Positions 7,078 to 16,000 of a DNA stretch of 33,268 nucleotides are shown piece by piece. The translations under genes and the position numbers were made by a program. Positions within the stretch are counted from its first letter, which is position 1. Each line of letters starts with the position of its first letter. The stretch covers positions 1-33,268 of the IMG/VR virus record IMGVR_UViG_3300031857_018284; one strand, written 5' to 3'. The notes beneath the pieces are model-generated. The model saw nothing but the letters and a program-made list of their open reading frames with translations, made no database searches and was not told where the DNA came from. The DNA is from a virus.

Positions 7078-8381
7078 TAGATTTGAATCCAAATATCGCC
7101 AGTTGCTGATGCTGATGGTTGTGGACCCTGCACAAACACCTGTCCACCGCCAGTATAACCTGATGTTACGTGACGTAGAATTGGAGCTGCTGCTGATGCT
7201 GCACTTCCTGGAGGTCCTTGTGGACCGACTGCGCCTTGTGGACCAGTAGGTCCTTGAACTGTAGCACCAGCAGGTCCTTGTGGGCCTGTTGGACCTTGTA
7301 CAGTTGCTCCAGCTGGACCTTGCGGACCAACTGGTCCTTGTACAGTTGCTCCAGCTGGACCTTGCGGACCAACTGGTCCTTGTACAGTTGCTCCAGCTGG
7401 ACCTTGCGGACCAACTGGTCCTTGAACCGTAGCACCAGGAGGACCTTGAACTGTAGCACCTGCTGGACCTTGCGGACCTGTTGGACCCATAGGACCTATT
7501 GCACCTTGAGGACCTGTTGGTCCCATTGGTCCGATTGGACCCATTGGTCCTGTAGAGCCTTGAGGACCTGTTGGTCCCATTGGACCCATTGGTCCGGTAG
7601 ATCCGACAAATCCTACTGGACCCTGAACAGTAACACCGGGAGGACCTTGTACAGTAGCCCCAGAAGGTCCTTGTGCTCCAGTGATACCTTGTGATCCTGT
7701 AAATCCTACTGGACCCTGAACAGTAGCGCCAGCCGGACCTTGAACTGTAGCGCCAGATGGTCCCTGAGCTCCTTGAGCTCCAGTAGCACCTTGTGATCCT
7801 GTAAAGCCAATTGGTCCCTGTGCGCCAACCGGTCCTTGGGCGCCAGTCGGACCTTGAGCCCCAGTAGCACCCTGTGGTCCAATACCACTTATCCATGATA
7901 CGTTGGTACCATCTGTTCTTAGGAAGAACCCGGTTGCACTGCCTTGAGCTGGAAGAAGATTGTTTATAGCAGCGGCACGTGTTGATGCATTTGTGCCACC
8001 TTGACCAATGTTTAGAATGCCATTGGAGATAGAAGAAGCGTTTACAATCAAGCCTGTTGCGTTTGCAATAATACCATCGCCGGCACGAATATTAATTGTT
8101 GTTCCGTTGGCATTAATAATAGAGTTTGAAAGACTTAGATTGTCGGCAGATACCGTGAATGTTCTCGTTGTATTACCAAGTAGGACACCATTTGCATTCG
8201 GGATCAACTCACCGCTGATCTCCGTATTACTAAATGTAAGGTTTCCTACAACCTCTAGCGAACCGTTGACTGCGAGAGTCTGACGAATTCTCATGTGTTG
8301 TGTAATTTCTACATTTGAAGTAAATGTAGAATCACCGTTTACTAATAATCCATTATCTACTTTAAAATTAGTGTTTGCCAT
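7077..8381 (-). CDS. Collagen-like tail fibre protein
   Basis: A 434-residue fibre. The N-terminal 165 residues are beta-rich ([20 protein letters not shown], then repeated short strands) and differ from the other two fibres. A Gly-X-Y collagen region of over 200 residues runs from about 7880 to 7215, broken repeatedly by GATVQGP, which offsets the triplet register. Such shafts normally form trimers. Near the C-terminus are [15 protein letters not shown] and TGDIWIQI, after which the frame stops at 7077-7079. AAGG lies 7-8 bases before ATG at 8381, and the preceding stop is 7 bases away. Near-perfect 42-bp tandem repeats encode part of the shaft. The ending at GDIWIQI looks premature (see the 183-residue frame downstream). 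Confidence 0.85.
   Translation of the reverse strand: MANTNFKVDNGLLVNGDSTFTSNVEITQHMRIRQTLAVNGSLEVVGNLTFSNTEISGELIPNANGVLLGNTTRTFTVSADNLSLSNSIINANGTTINIRAGDGIIANATGLIVNASSISNGILNIGQGGTNASTRAAAINNLLPAQGSATGFFLRTDGTNVSWISGIGPQGATGAQGPTGAQGPVGAQGPIGFTGSQGATGAQGAQGPSGATVQGPAGATVQGPVGFTGSQGITGAQGPSGATVQGPPGVTVQGPVGFVGSTGPMGPMGPTGPQGSTGPMGPIGPMGPTGPQGAIGPMGPTGPQGPAGATVQGPPGATVQGPVGPQGPAGATVQGPVGPQGPAGATVQGPVGPQGPAGATVQGPTGPQGPAGATVQGPTGPQGAVGPQGPPGSAASAAAPILRHVTSGYTGGGQVFVQGPQPSASATGDIWIQI
7291..7416 (-). repeat. Three near-identical 42-bp tandem repeats in the collagen shaft
   Basis: Units at 7291-7332, 7333-7374 and 7375-7416 are the same except for one base near the start of the first (GGACC against GGTCC). 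Each encodes 14 residues of the [14 protein letters not shown] type. More diverged units flank both sides. Near-identity at synonymous sites points to recent duplication by slippage or recombination. Confidence 0.9.
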
Positions 8382-8388
8382 GTCAACC

Positions 8389-10704
8389 TTACTTAATTAG
8401 ATGAGCTATAACTTTAACCGCGGAATTTGCAACGGTTTGTTGAAGATATAAATTCACATTGTTATCTAAAGTACCAGTATTTGCTGTAAACGTTCCAAGA
8501 GGAGATGCAGCGCCATTTGAAGCAACTGTACCATAAACTGTTACAAACGCATCGGTTGTACCATTGTGAGCAAGTACAAGTTCAGAAAGCTGTGTGTTAC
8601 TACCTTTCTTTACTTGAACTTCAAACTTGGCCGATGAATATGTTGCTTTAGGGAATGTGTAGATTAGCACAGGTCCAATTACGTTTCCAATATCACCATT
8701 TGCAGATACATCAACTACATAATCTGTTTTGAATGTAGTAGTTCCACCAATTGTAACAGTGTTTGATAGTGTTGTCGCGCCAAGAACACCAAGGGTTCCA
8801 TCAGTTTCAATTGCAGTGGATGTAATGAATGTATTAACACTGCCGGTACCTACTGTAATTCTTGTTAATGTAAGATTAACATTGGCACCAACATTCATTG
8901 CAACTGATGCATTTGCTGTCGTAGTATTCATGCCACCAGAAAGAGTACTTAATCCAGCTACACCCAGTGTATTTGATAGTGTAGCAGAATTAGTTACAGC
9001 AATTGTGTTTCCAAAGCTGGCTGCGCCGGTAACCGTAATCGTATTTGAGAACGTAGCGGTATTTGTTACACCAATAGTGTTTGAGAATGTAGCTGCACCA
9101 GTTACACTCAACGTATTTGATAGTGTTGTAGTATTAGCAACCGATAGAGTACCATCAGTTTCAATACCAGTAGCTGTAATGAACGTATTCTCAGAACTAG
9201 TACCGACTGTAATTCTTGTATTTGAAAGATTTACGTTAGCACCAACATTGATTCCAACCGAAGCATTTGCTGTTGTAGTGTTTAGGTTACCAGAAAGAGT
9301 GGTTAGACCGGTTACACCAAGCGTGTTAGATAATGCAGTAGCACCAAAAACGGTAAGTGTGCCGTCTGTCTCGATCGCAGTGGCTGTAATGAATGTATTA
9401 ACACTATTATTGCCAACATTAAATCTATCTAATGTAAGATTAACATTGGCGCCAACATTTACAGCAACAGAAGCATTTGCCGTTGTGGTATTCAATGCAG
9501 CATTTAGTGATGCAAGGCCGGCAACAGTTAGTGTATTTGATAGTGTTGTAGTATTAGTAACCGCCAATGTATTAGATAATGTAGCAGCATCAGCAACTGT
9601 TAATGTACCATCGGTTTCGATTGCAGTGGCTGTAATGAATGTATTAACACTACCGGTACCTACCGTAATTCTTGTATTTGAAAGATTTACGTTAGCGCCG
9701 ACATTCATCGAAACGTTTGCATTCACTGTTGTTGTATTTACATTGCCAGAAGCATTTGCTAGACCAACTACTGTTAGTGTGTTGGATAATGTGGCATTGC
9801 CAGTAACAGCAATTGTGTTTGAGAATGTAGCATTACCTGTGATAGCAACGGCATTTGAGAATGTAGCATTACCTGTCACAGCAATAGTGTTTGACAAAGT
9901 AGCATTGCCAGTTATGGCTAGAGTGTTCGATAATGTAACGTTGCCTGTTACAGCTAGTGTATTGGATAATGTAGCATTACCAGTTACAACAATCGTATTT
10001 GCAAAGTTAGCATTTGATGTTACATTAGCAGCACCAGAAATTGTCAGGTAGTTGGTTGGTGTAATTACTAGATTAGCAATACCAGACCAAGAACCGTTAC
10101 CAAACTTACTGTCGAATGAACTGTTGGCAACAACTATCGTTGTAGCATTTGCAAAGACATTTGCACCAATGGCTACCATAGTAGTATTGGCAACAAACAG
10201 ACCAGTACTAAAAGCGTTCGCAGTCATGTTTGCTGTGGTTGTAGCATCTGCAACTTGAATGCGTGTTGGTGTAATATTCGTGTTGACAGTACTGCTAGAT
10301 TGTGTTATAATCAGACTACTGTTTACAAAGGAATTAGCAGATCCTAAGCCAAGGTAAACACCAACTGGATTCAGGTAGCTGTTCGAGGTGCTGTTTCCGG
10401 CAAGAACACGAATACCAGCGTCTGCTGCAACATAAGCTGTAGCATTTGATGTAATGACTAGATTTGCAGAGTTGCCAGTTTGAACGTTACCACCACGAAG
10501 AGCAGTTCCAACTGCAATAGTGTTTGCACCAAACGTACCCCAAAGCTGAGCGGTACGAGCAATAGTATTATTGCCGGTGTTAGCAACAGTAGTATTTGCA
10601 GTAATAATTTCAGTCGAAAAAGCGTTCAGCAGCTCGTTAGTCTGGAGCAACCAAACTTCAAAGCTATCAGTAATGATATCAACGTTAGCTACTTGTCTTG
10701 ACAT
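8389..10704 (-). CDS. Long Asn/Thr/Ser-rich repetitive fibre protein
   Basis: A 771-residue protein. The N-terminal 35 residues ([33 protein letters not shown]) are non-repetitive and probably attach it to the baseplate. The body is built from short beta repeats: about six 12-residue units of the [12 protein letters not shown] type (9771-10002), and four larger modules around NVGANVNL and [15 protein letters not shown] (near 9600-9735, 9357-9485, 9148-9275 and 8785-8920). These suggest a beta-helix or stacked-strand shaft. The C-terminal part from about 8720 is non-repetitive ([38 protein letters not shown]) and resembles a globular beta domain. AGGAA precedes ATG at 10704, which shares a base with the previous stop. 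The unusually high Asn, Thr and Ser content offers many possible glycan sites, although none is proven. Confidence 0.8.
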   Translation of the reverse strand: MSRQVANVDIITDSFEVWLLQTNELLNAFSTEIITANTTVANTGNNTIARTAQLWGTFGANTIAVGTALRGGNVQTGNSANLVITSNATAYVAADAGIRVLAGNSTSNSYLNPVGVYLGLGSANSFVNSSLIITQSSSTVNTNITPTRIQVADATTTANMTANAFSTGLFVANTTMVAIGANVFANATTIVVANSSFDSKFGNGSWSGIANLVITPTNYLTISGAANVTSNANFANTIVVTGNATLSNTLAVTGNVTLSNTLAITGNATLSNTIAVTGNATFSNAVAITGNATFSNTIAVTGNATLSNTLTVVGLANASGNVNTTTVNANVSMNVGANVNLSNTRITVGTGSVNTFITATAIETDGTLTVADAATLSNTLAVTNTTTLSNTLTVAGLASLNAALNTTTANASVAVNVGANVNLTLDRFNVGNNSVNTFITATAIETDGTLTVFGATALSNTLGVTGLTTLSGNLNTTTANASVGINVGANVNLSNTRITVGTSSENTFITATGIETDGTLSVANTTTLSNTLSVTGAATFSNTIGVTNTATFSNTITVTGAASFGNTIAVTNSATLSNTLGVAGLSTLSGGMNTTTANASVAMNVGANVNLTLTRITVGTGSVNTFITSTAIETDGTLGVLGATTLSNTVTIGGTTTFKTDYVVDVSANGDIGNVIGPVLIYTFPKATYSSAKFEVQVKKGSNTQLSELVLAHNGTTDAFVTVYGTVASNGAASPLGTFTANTGTLDNNVNLYLQQTVANSAVKVIAHLIK
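9771..10002 (-). repeat. 36-bp tandem repeats (12-residue fibre repeat)
   Basis: About six units encode [12 protein letters not shown]-like blocks with conservative changes (TL/TI, AV/AI, NA/NV, LS/FS). Bases differ between units more than in the collagen repeats, so these are older. They are in frame and without spacers, so they are protein repeats and not a CRISPR array. Confidence 0.85.
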
Positions 10705-10913
10705 TAATTATTCCTGTGTACTAACTGCACGAGCAAAGACTTGATATCACGTAATTCATTTTCAACATCAGTCATTCTCTTGCACAAACTGTTGTTTCTT
10801 TTGCTTGCTTCTCTTGCAGCTAAGAACTTCTTATATTCTTCTTCATTGTTATTTATGATAACGCCAGAGTCAGTATCTTTTACATACCCTGGATGATTTG
10901 TATCAACTAACAT
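10704..10913 (-). CDS. Small coiled-coil protein, unknown function
   Basis: A 69-residue protein starting MLVDTNHPGYVKDTDSGVII, followed by NNNEEEYKKFLAAREASKRN and a heptad-like tail (CKRMTDVENELRDIKSLLVQ). Its ATG shares a base with the stop of the 702-residue gene, and its stop shares a base with the ATG of the 771-residue fibre (TAATG at both ends), so all three are coupled. The first half with TNHPGYVKD is a pattern I associate with short genes in tail regions of marine T4-like phages, but no function is established. A role in oligomerising or attaching a baseplate or fibre component fits the context. A second small coiled-coil gene at 4271-4474 sits beside another fibre gene. Confidence 0.75.
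   Translation of the reverse strand: MLVDTNHPGYVKDTDSGVIINNNEEEYKKFLAAREASKRNNSLCKRMTDVENELRDIKSLLVQLVHRNN
10850..10857 (-). promoter_or_regulatory. Weak candidate late promoter
   Basis: The minus strand reads CATAAATA inside the 69-residue gene, 146 bases upstream of the 771-residue fibre ATG. It matches only the degenerate NATAAATA form and may be chance. Confidence 0.2.
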
Positions 10914-13021
10914 TATGCAGAGACTCCAATCACTTGGATTTGCTCTACCTTCGGAACAACGTGAGTGTTCTCAGAAAGAAGAACAATCTTAATCTGCATT
11001 GTGTTATACGTATCAAACTCTGTATAAGAAGAAGTTACATAGCGAGCAACGTTATCATTGGCAATATTATTCCAAGCAACGTTCTTGTATTTTAGCTTCT
11101 CAATACCAACATCACCTACAATATTAGCATTTGTAATTGGTTTAAAGACGGTGATGGAGCCGGTTGCACCTGGAGATGCCGGTGCAGTTACAGTAGCTAC
11201 TGGAAACACTTCATGATTCTGTGGAGTAAGAATACTGTATATTCTAATCAGATCGCCAGTTGCAAGAGTTGAAGATACATCAGCTGTCGTAACAATATTG
11301 TTACTGCTGCTTGTTGTCAAGAAGTTGCCAGATAAACTAGCATGAACTTCAGGATATTGTGGAAGACCATAAGTGTATTCCCAGATATCCTTTGGATCTT
11401 CTGTGCTGTATCTGTCAGTGTTATTCTTTAGCTCTAGTGGAGTCCATGCTTTGTCATCAAATGCATCTTTATCAGCAGAATTATGCAACTTGGCATAAGC
11501 TTTAATCTGAGTACCAGATGGACGATAACCAGCCAGATAGACTACAACGTCTTCAGCATACTTACCTTCACCAAATGAGATCTTCTTAGAGATGTACTTG
11601 GTTTTAGCAAGACCGTTGCGATCAACTTCTGTATCATAATTCGTAATACTGCCACGTGTTGCAGTAATGGTATTATTGATATCATTTTGATAGAAGAAGA
11701 AATCAAGCTCGTTCGTCTTTAGATAAGGAACAGAGAATCTATTTGCTTCAGCAACTGCAACATTAAAGCTTACGTTGACAACTGCTGACTTTCTTTCGGT
11801 GCCGAACAGATTCGAGTTGATTACTTCAAGTGATCGTGAAAGAATGTATGATTCTCTTGGAGGATTATTAAACTTCAGAAGCTCAAGATTATCTGTTGTT
11901 GCAGGTATGTAATCTGTAGAGTTAGCAATTGCATACACCATCGAATAGTCAGATGTTGTAGGATTACCAATCAGGAACTTTGGCTGAAAGTTATCAACTT
12001 TGAATTTATCAATTGAAGCTACGTTTGCCGAAGCACCAGATCTTTCTGCAATAATTCTCGTGCCAGTGACAAACTTAAAATCACTATTTGCGGCATTAGA
12101 ATCAACAAGATAAATCTTATTCTTGGTATAGTCGACATAATATGCAACACCGACTGGTGGAACTTTAAGTCCAATTCCAGTAGCAGTAAAGCTTGGGAAT
12201 TTATCAACAGTCATAGTAGTAGCATCAATAACGTTTGTAATTGTAAGAACATTTCTTACTGAACCGTTAGTAACTACAATTTTATCATTGATGCTATAGT
12301 TGGAGAATACTCCAGTTCCAGATGCTCTTACAATTGTATTGCTTGTTGAAGAAACGTTAACTGTAATATCAGCAGCATCTGCAATGTTTTGATAAACATA
12401 TTCGCCGCTTGCAATAGCTCCAACTGTTGTTCGATCAATTGTAAAGAACTCATAGTCTTTATTCACAAGTGGAATAGTAATATTATCAGAATTAAATTGT
12501 GCAACCTTTACACTGAACTTAAGATCTTTATTACTAAACTTGTCATAGCTACTTGAATTAGTTGCCTTATAAAGGAAACCATCAAAGCGTGACTGCGAAC
12601 CTGGTGAAGCAGTATTAGTTACACCACCTGCTCCTACCAGTCTATCTCCCTGAACATTGGTCCAGATGTCATATGCTGGATCGTTATACTTAATAACAAT
12701 GCCATAGAACCGTGCAGATTTAATTAAAACCGGATTTGAAAATCCAACAACCGTTGGTGTCTGTGCATCATTACTAATGTTGACAGAATCATAGTCGATT
12801 GATTTTACCGAATTCACAAGCACGCGATTCGGATTAGGATCTCCGTTTTCTACTTCGCAAATCCAAACGTTGATGCCCGGTTTAAAGGCACCACTCACGT
12901 TTGCATTTTGCGCAGGCTTAGCCTTAAAGAATAGATCTACGGAAGTCAACATGATTTCAGAAGCGCTAGCAACCGTATCAGGATTTACATAGAATGTTTG
13001 GATGTAGTCAAATGTCGACAT
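10913..13021 (-). CDS. Virion structural protein in the gp9/gp10 position (baseplate periphery)
   Basis: A 702-residue protein starting MSTFDYIQTFYVNPDTVASA. RBS AGAGGAA precedes ATG at 13021, with a late promoter 23 bases upstream. The protein is beta-rich, with segments such as LTSVDLFFKAKPAQN, GINVWICEVENGDPNPN, SQSRFDGFLYKAT and KFSVKVAQFN, and a C-terminal beta domain with YNTMQIKIVLLSENT and VVPKVEQIQVIG. It follows the wedge proteins gp6-gp7-gp8 and the DUF4815-type gene and precedes fibres. In T4 this slot holds gp9-gp12, which link fibres to the baseplate. I cannot match it to one T4 protein with confidence; a baseplate outer wedge or fibre-connecting role is inferred from position. 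Confidence 0.65.
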   Translation of the reverse strand: MSTFDYIQTFYVNPDTVASASEIMLTSVDLFFKAKPAQNANVSGAFKPGINVWICEVENGDPNPNRVLVNSVKSIDYDSVNISNDAQTPTVVGFSNPVLIKSARFYGIVIKYNDPAYDIWTNVQGDRLVGAGGVTNTASPGSQSRFDGFLYKATNSSSYDKFSNKDLKFSVKVAQFNSDNITIPLVNKDYEFFTIDRTTVGAIASGEYVYQNIADAADITVNVSSTSNTIVRASGTGVFSNYSINDKIVVTNGSVRNVLTITNVIDATTMTVDKFPSFTATGIGLKVPPVGVAYYVDYTKNKIYLVDSNAANSDFKFVTGTRIIAERSGASANVASIDKFKVDNFQPKFLIGNPTTSDYSMVYAIANSTDYIPATTDNLELLKFNNPPRESYILSRSLEVINSNLFGTERKSAVVNVSFNVAVAEANRFSVPYLKTNELDFFFYQNDINNTITATRGSITNYDTEVDRNGLAKTKYISKKISFGEGKYAEDVVVYLAGYRPSGTQIKAYAKLHNSADKDAFDDKAWTPLELKNNTDRYSTEDPKDIWEYTYGLPQYPEVHASLSGNFLTTSSSNNIVTTADVSSTLATGDLIRIYSILTPQNHEVFPVATVTAPASPGATGSITVFKPITNANIVGDVGIEKLKYKNVAWNNIANDNVARYVTSSYTEFDTYNTMQIKIVLLSENTHVVPKVEQIQVIGVSA

Positions 13022-13043
13022 TAATTCCTCTTAATCTTTTCTT

Positions 13044-13051
13044 TATTTATT
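13044..13051 (-). promoter_or_regulatory. Late promoter for the 702-residue gene and fibres
   Basis: The minus strand reads AATAAATA in the 31-base gap after the DUF4815-type gene, 23 bases upstream of the next ATG. It matches the NATAAATA late-promoter form, and the intergenic position supports it. Confidence 0.55.
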
Positions 13052-13052
13052 C

Positions 13053-16000
13053 TTAGCGAAGACGCTCATTCACGTTATCCCAATCAAAAATACGAACGTT
13101 ATTATTATCAATAGCGTCATGAATTGATTGTGAACTAAATCCAGCAGGAATTGCTGATGTAGTTGCTCTATCTGATGTAGCAGCCTGTGTAGCAGTTTGT
13201 GATGTATTCAGTGTGATTGGTTGATCGAATCCAAATGGTAGGCCTGTGTAGTATTTAACACCAATAGATCCTGTTGTCTTCGAGTTACCATCGTACGACT
13301 GAACTGTAAACACCTTCACACCAGCTTTCGATGCTGCAAGCTTATTCTGTTGCTCAAGATCAGTAGTAGCTTCATTGATTCCTGCATCATAGTAGAAATC
13401 AAAGTTTAGAGTACCATTCATGTCTGCCAGAAGACCAGTTGTATTTGTGGTCGACGTTCTTGATTGTGCGCACTTCGATGTCTGATCTTCGCCTTCAAAC
13501 ATAAACTTGTGATATGTATTTGGCTTCAGACCAGTAATAGAAATTGAGAATTTCTGTGCATCAGAGATAAACTCACCAATTGCAACCGAGCCAAATATAT
13601 CATTCATATAGTTTGTTGACAGAGTGATTGTGAATTCAGCTGGTGAAATTGTATGAACAACACCAGTGTAATCAAAGTTCGCAGGATTTGGAACGATACG
13701 TGTTTCAGTGGTTACCACATCCGACGGATAATAAAGCTTAAATCCATAAGTTCCAGATTTTCCTTGTCCGCCATGGTTCTTACCCTTGTAAACACGAAGC
13801 TTGTAGTAAATACCATCGTTTGGATTGTGCGTCCAAAGAAGCTTAAACTTATCTTCAACGAAACCACCAACTGGTCCATAAGACTTACGTGTTATAGAAC
13901 CTGGGTTTTCGATCTTTTTGCCATCGTTTAGAATGCTAAGACCCTTGGTAGAAATATCAGCATTTGTAATTGTTTCAGCAGCTGCTGATGTATATGTTGT
14001 AACATAAGTACCACCAGAAGTTGTTGACTGGAATACTTCAAGAGCTATGTTATTATCACGGCTATTAATATAGAATTCAACAGGTCCTGTTAGACTGCTG
14101 AATGTATAGAAGAATTCTTCATATACCGAGCCGTTGTCGCTGCGAGCTGTACTACGCTGAGACTGAATAGCAACTTCAGTTTTCTGAGTAACTACTAGAA
14201 CTTCAACTGGTCCAGATGTAATCACAGCACCGTCGGTAGCATCATTTTGAGCTACGATTGTGAATTCATTATATGGAAGAGTTACAATACCAGTTGAATT
14301 GTCTTCTGGTTTGAATTCAAGATTCAGTTCGGTTAACTTAGGACCAAGTTGATCTTCCTTAATTGTACCATAGTACTCAGGATTTCCAAGATCAGAATAG
14401 TTATAATCTGTAAATGGATCTACAAAGAAACCAAAGCGGAAGCGATCGTTTAGTGAGTCAAGTGACGAAGGAATATATCTTGCTTTTGCAAGAGCTTCAG
14501 CCAGCGTAAATGATACGTAGTATTCAAGAGTTTTGATACGATTCTCAAGAGAAGCGATATCAGTCATCTTGTATCCCTTGACTTGGATACGTGAACGATC
14601 AGTTGCACTAATAAGTTGAGTTACGGTATAGTTCTTAACTCTTCTTCCAAATGATTCGTTAGCAACTTTAGTATCAATAATCTTAGCCATGTCTGCAGAT
14701 TTTGATTCTGGCAGAGAAGGATAAGGTGGAATCTTAAGAATTTGTAGTGTAATGCTGTTTTGTGGCTCTGGTGGAATTTCATCCTGTGCGCCATTCTTAC
14801 CAGCACGAACAACAAAGTCTCCGTTGCTATCTACAACAACACGATCTGATCTGCCTAGACAATATACAATGTTAGCAGTTAGATCTGTATCTGGCACAGG
14901 GAAATATTTTTCACCTGCTATGAATCGATTTGAAGAACTTGGTTCAGACGGATTAATAATAGATAGAGCATTTGCTCCAGCTGGCACATTAGAAATGTCT
15001 GTAACCAGTTTAATTGTATTTGCAGAGCGTGGACGGAAGTCATACTGATCACGCAGATCATAGTACTTGCCGCTGGTTCCCAGAACTTCTGGGATTTCCA
15101 TTGTGTGCACACTTTCAGAAGCAGATAGCGCTGCAAAGTCTAATGAGTCATCGACTGTATAAGAACTGATAGTTTTAACACCTGCCTCACCGCCGGTAAA
15201 CACGTCATACTGTACAAGTAGAATATCATTCGATACAAGTTCAGCTGCACGAGGTTTTCTATACAGATAAGAAGTATCTAGATAGTCTTCCTTTTGATTA
15301 ATATCAATGTAGAAGTCGTTCGTAACATCAGATACACCATAGGTATTTCCAGTAAAGAATACTGGTTGGCCTGTGAGTGTGTGGTTTTCTGATGTTGTAG
15401 TTGCTCCTAGTTGGATATTTGCTCCACCACGAGCAGAAGCAAGAGCCATACCGCTGGTGTTAGCGTATACGGCATAGTATGTTCCAGCATCTGTAAGGTT
15501 GGTAACCGTTGTTGTACTATCAGCGTAGACTACCGAATCACCATTTGCAAATGGGTTGTTGGATATCTGAATAAACGCAGTTTGAGTACCAGAGTTTATG
15601 ATGCCAGTATTAGCATTGAAGTTCAGAGCTCTTGATTGGCCATTTGCTACATATACTTTTCTTAGACGGAAAGCATCAGAAACACCAAGTGCCCAAGGGC
15701 CACGAGTACCACCAGCATTATTTGAACAAACAGCACGTGTATAAATTGAGCGAGTTACGCTTTTTACTGCTGATGCAATATTATTTCTAGTTGCATTATA
15801 GACAACCATCATGTCAGCAGATGTAGAACTTCCGGTACTCGCATTAGCAATGGTATTTGCTAGAGCAATAACCATAGTGCCTGGCGATGTAACAGTTGCT
15901 GTGCGAGTTGTTTTGCTAGTTAGCGAAATTGGAACATTGGCTGGATAGTAAAGCTTTACTGAACCGCCAGAGTATGTTTGACCAGGACCCGAAGTAAGAA

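Noticed and set aside
7218-7694. Trp/Ser/Cys-rich open frame on the plus strand opposite the collagen repeats
   Set aside because: Composition (repeated CWTL/SCSS blocks) is the antisense of Gly-X-Y codons; it is not a real protein.
7078-7896. Upstream extension of the 183-residue frame through the collagen region
   Set aside because: The extension reads repetitive Arg/Ser/Trp/Tyr sequence, an out-of-frame shadow of the collagen gene; only the part from 7077 looks like protein.
7291-10002. CRISPR-like tandem repeats of 36 and 42 bp
   Set aside because: Repeats are contiguous, without spacers, and encode in-frame fibre repeats.
8729-10051. A 440-codon open frame on the plus strand, opposite the 771-residue fibre
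   Set aside because: It is a mirror of the fibre repeats: valine-rich, repeats in register with the minus-strand modules, no ribosome site, and no known family.
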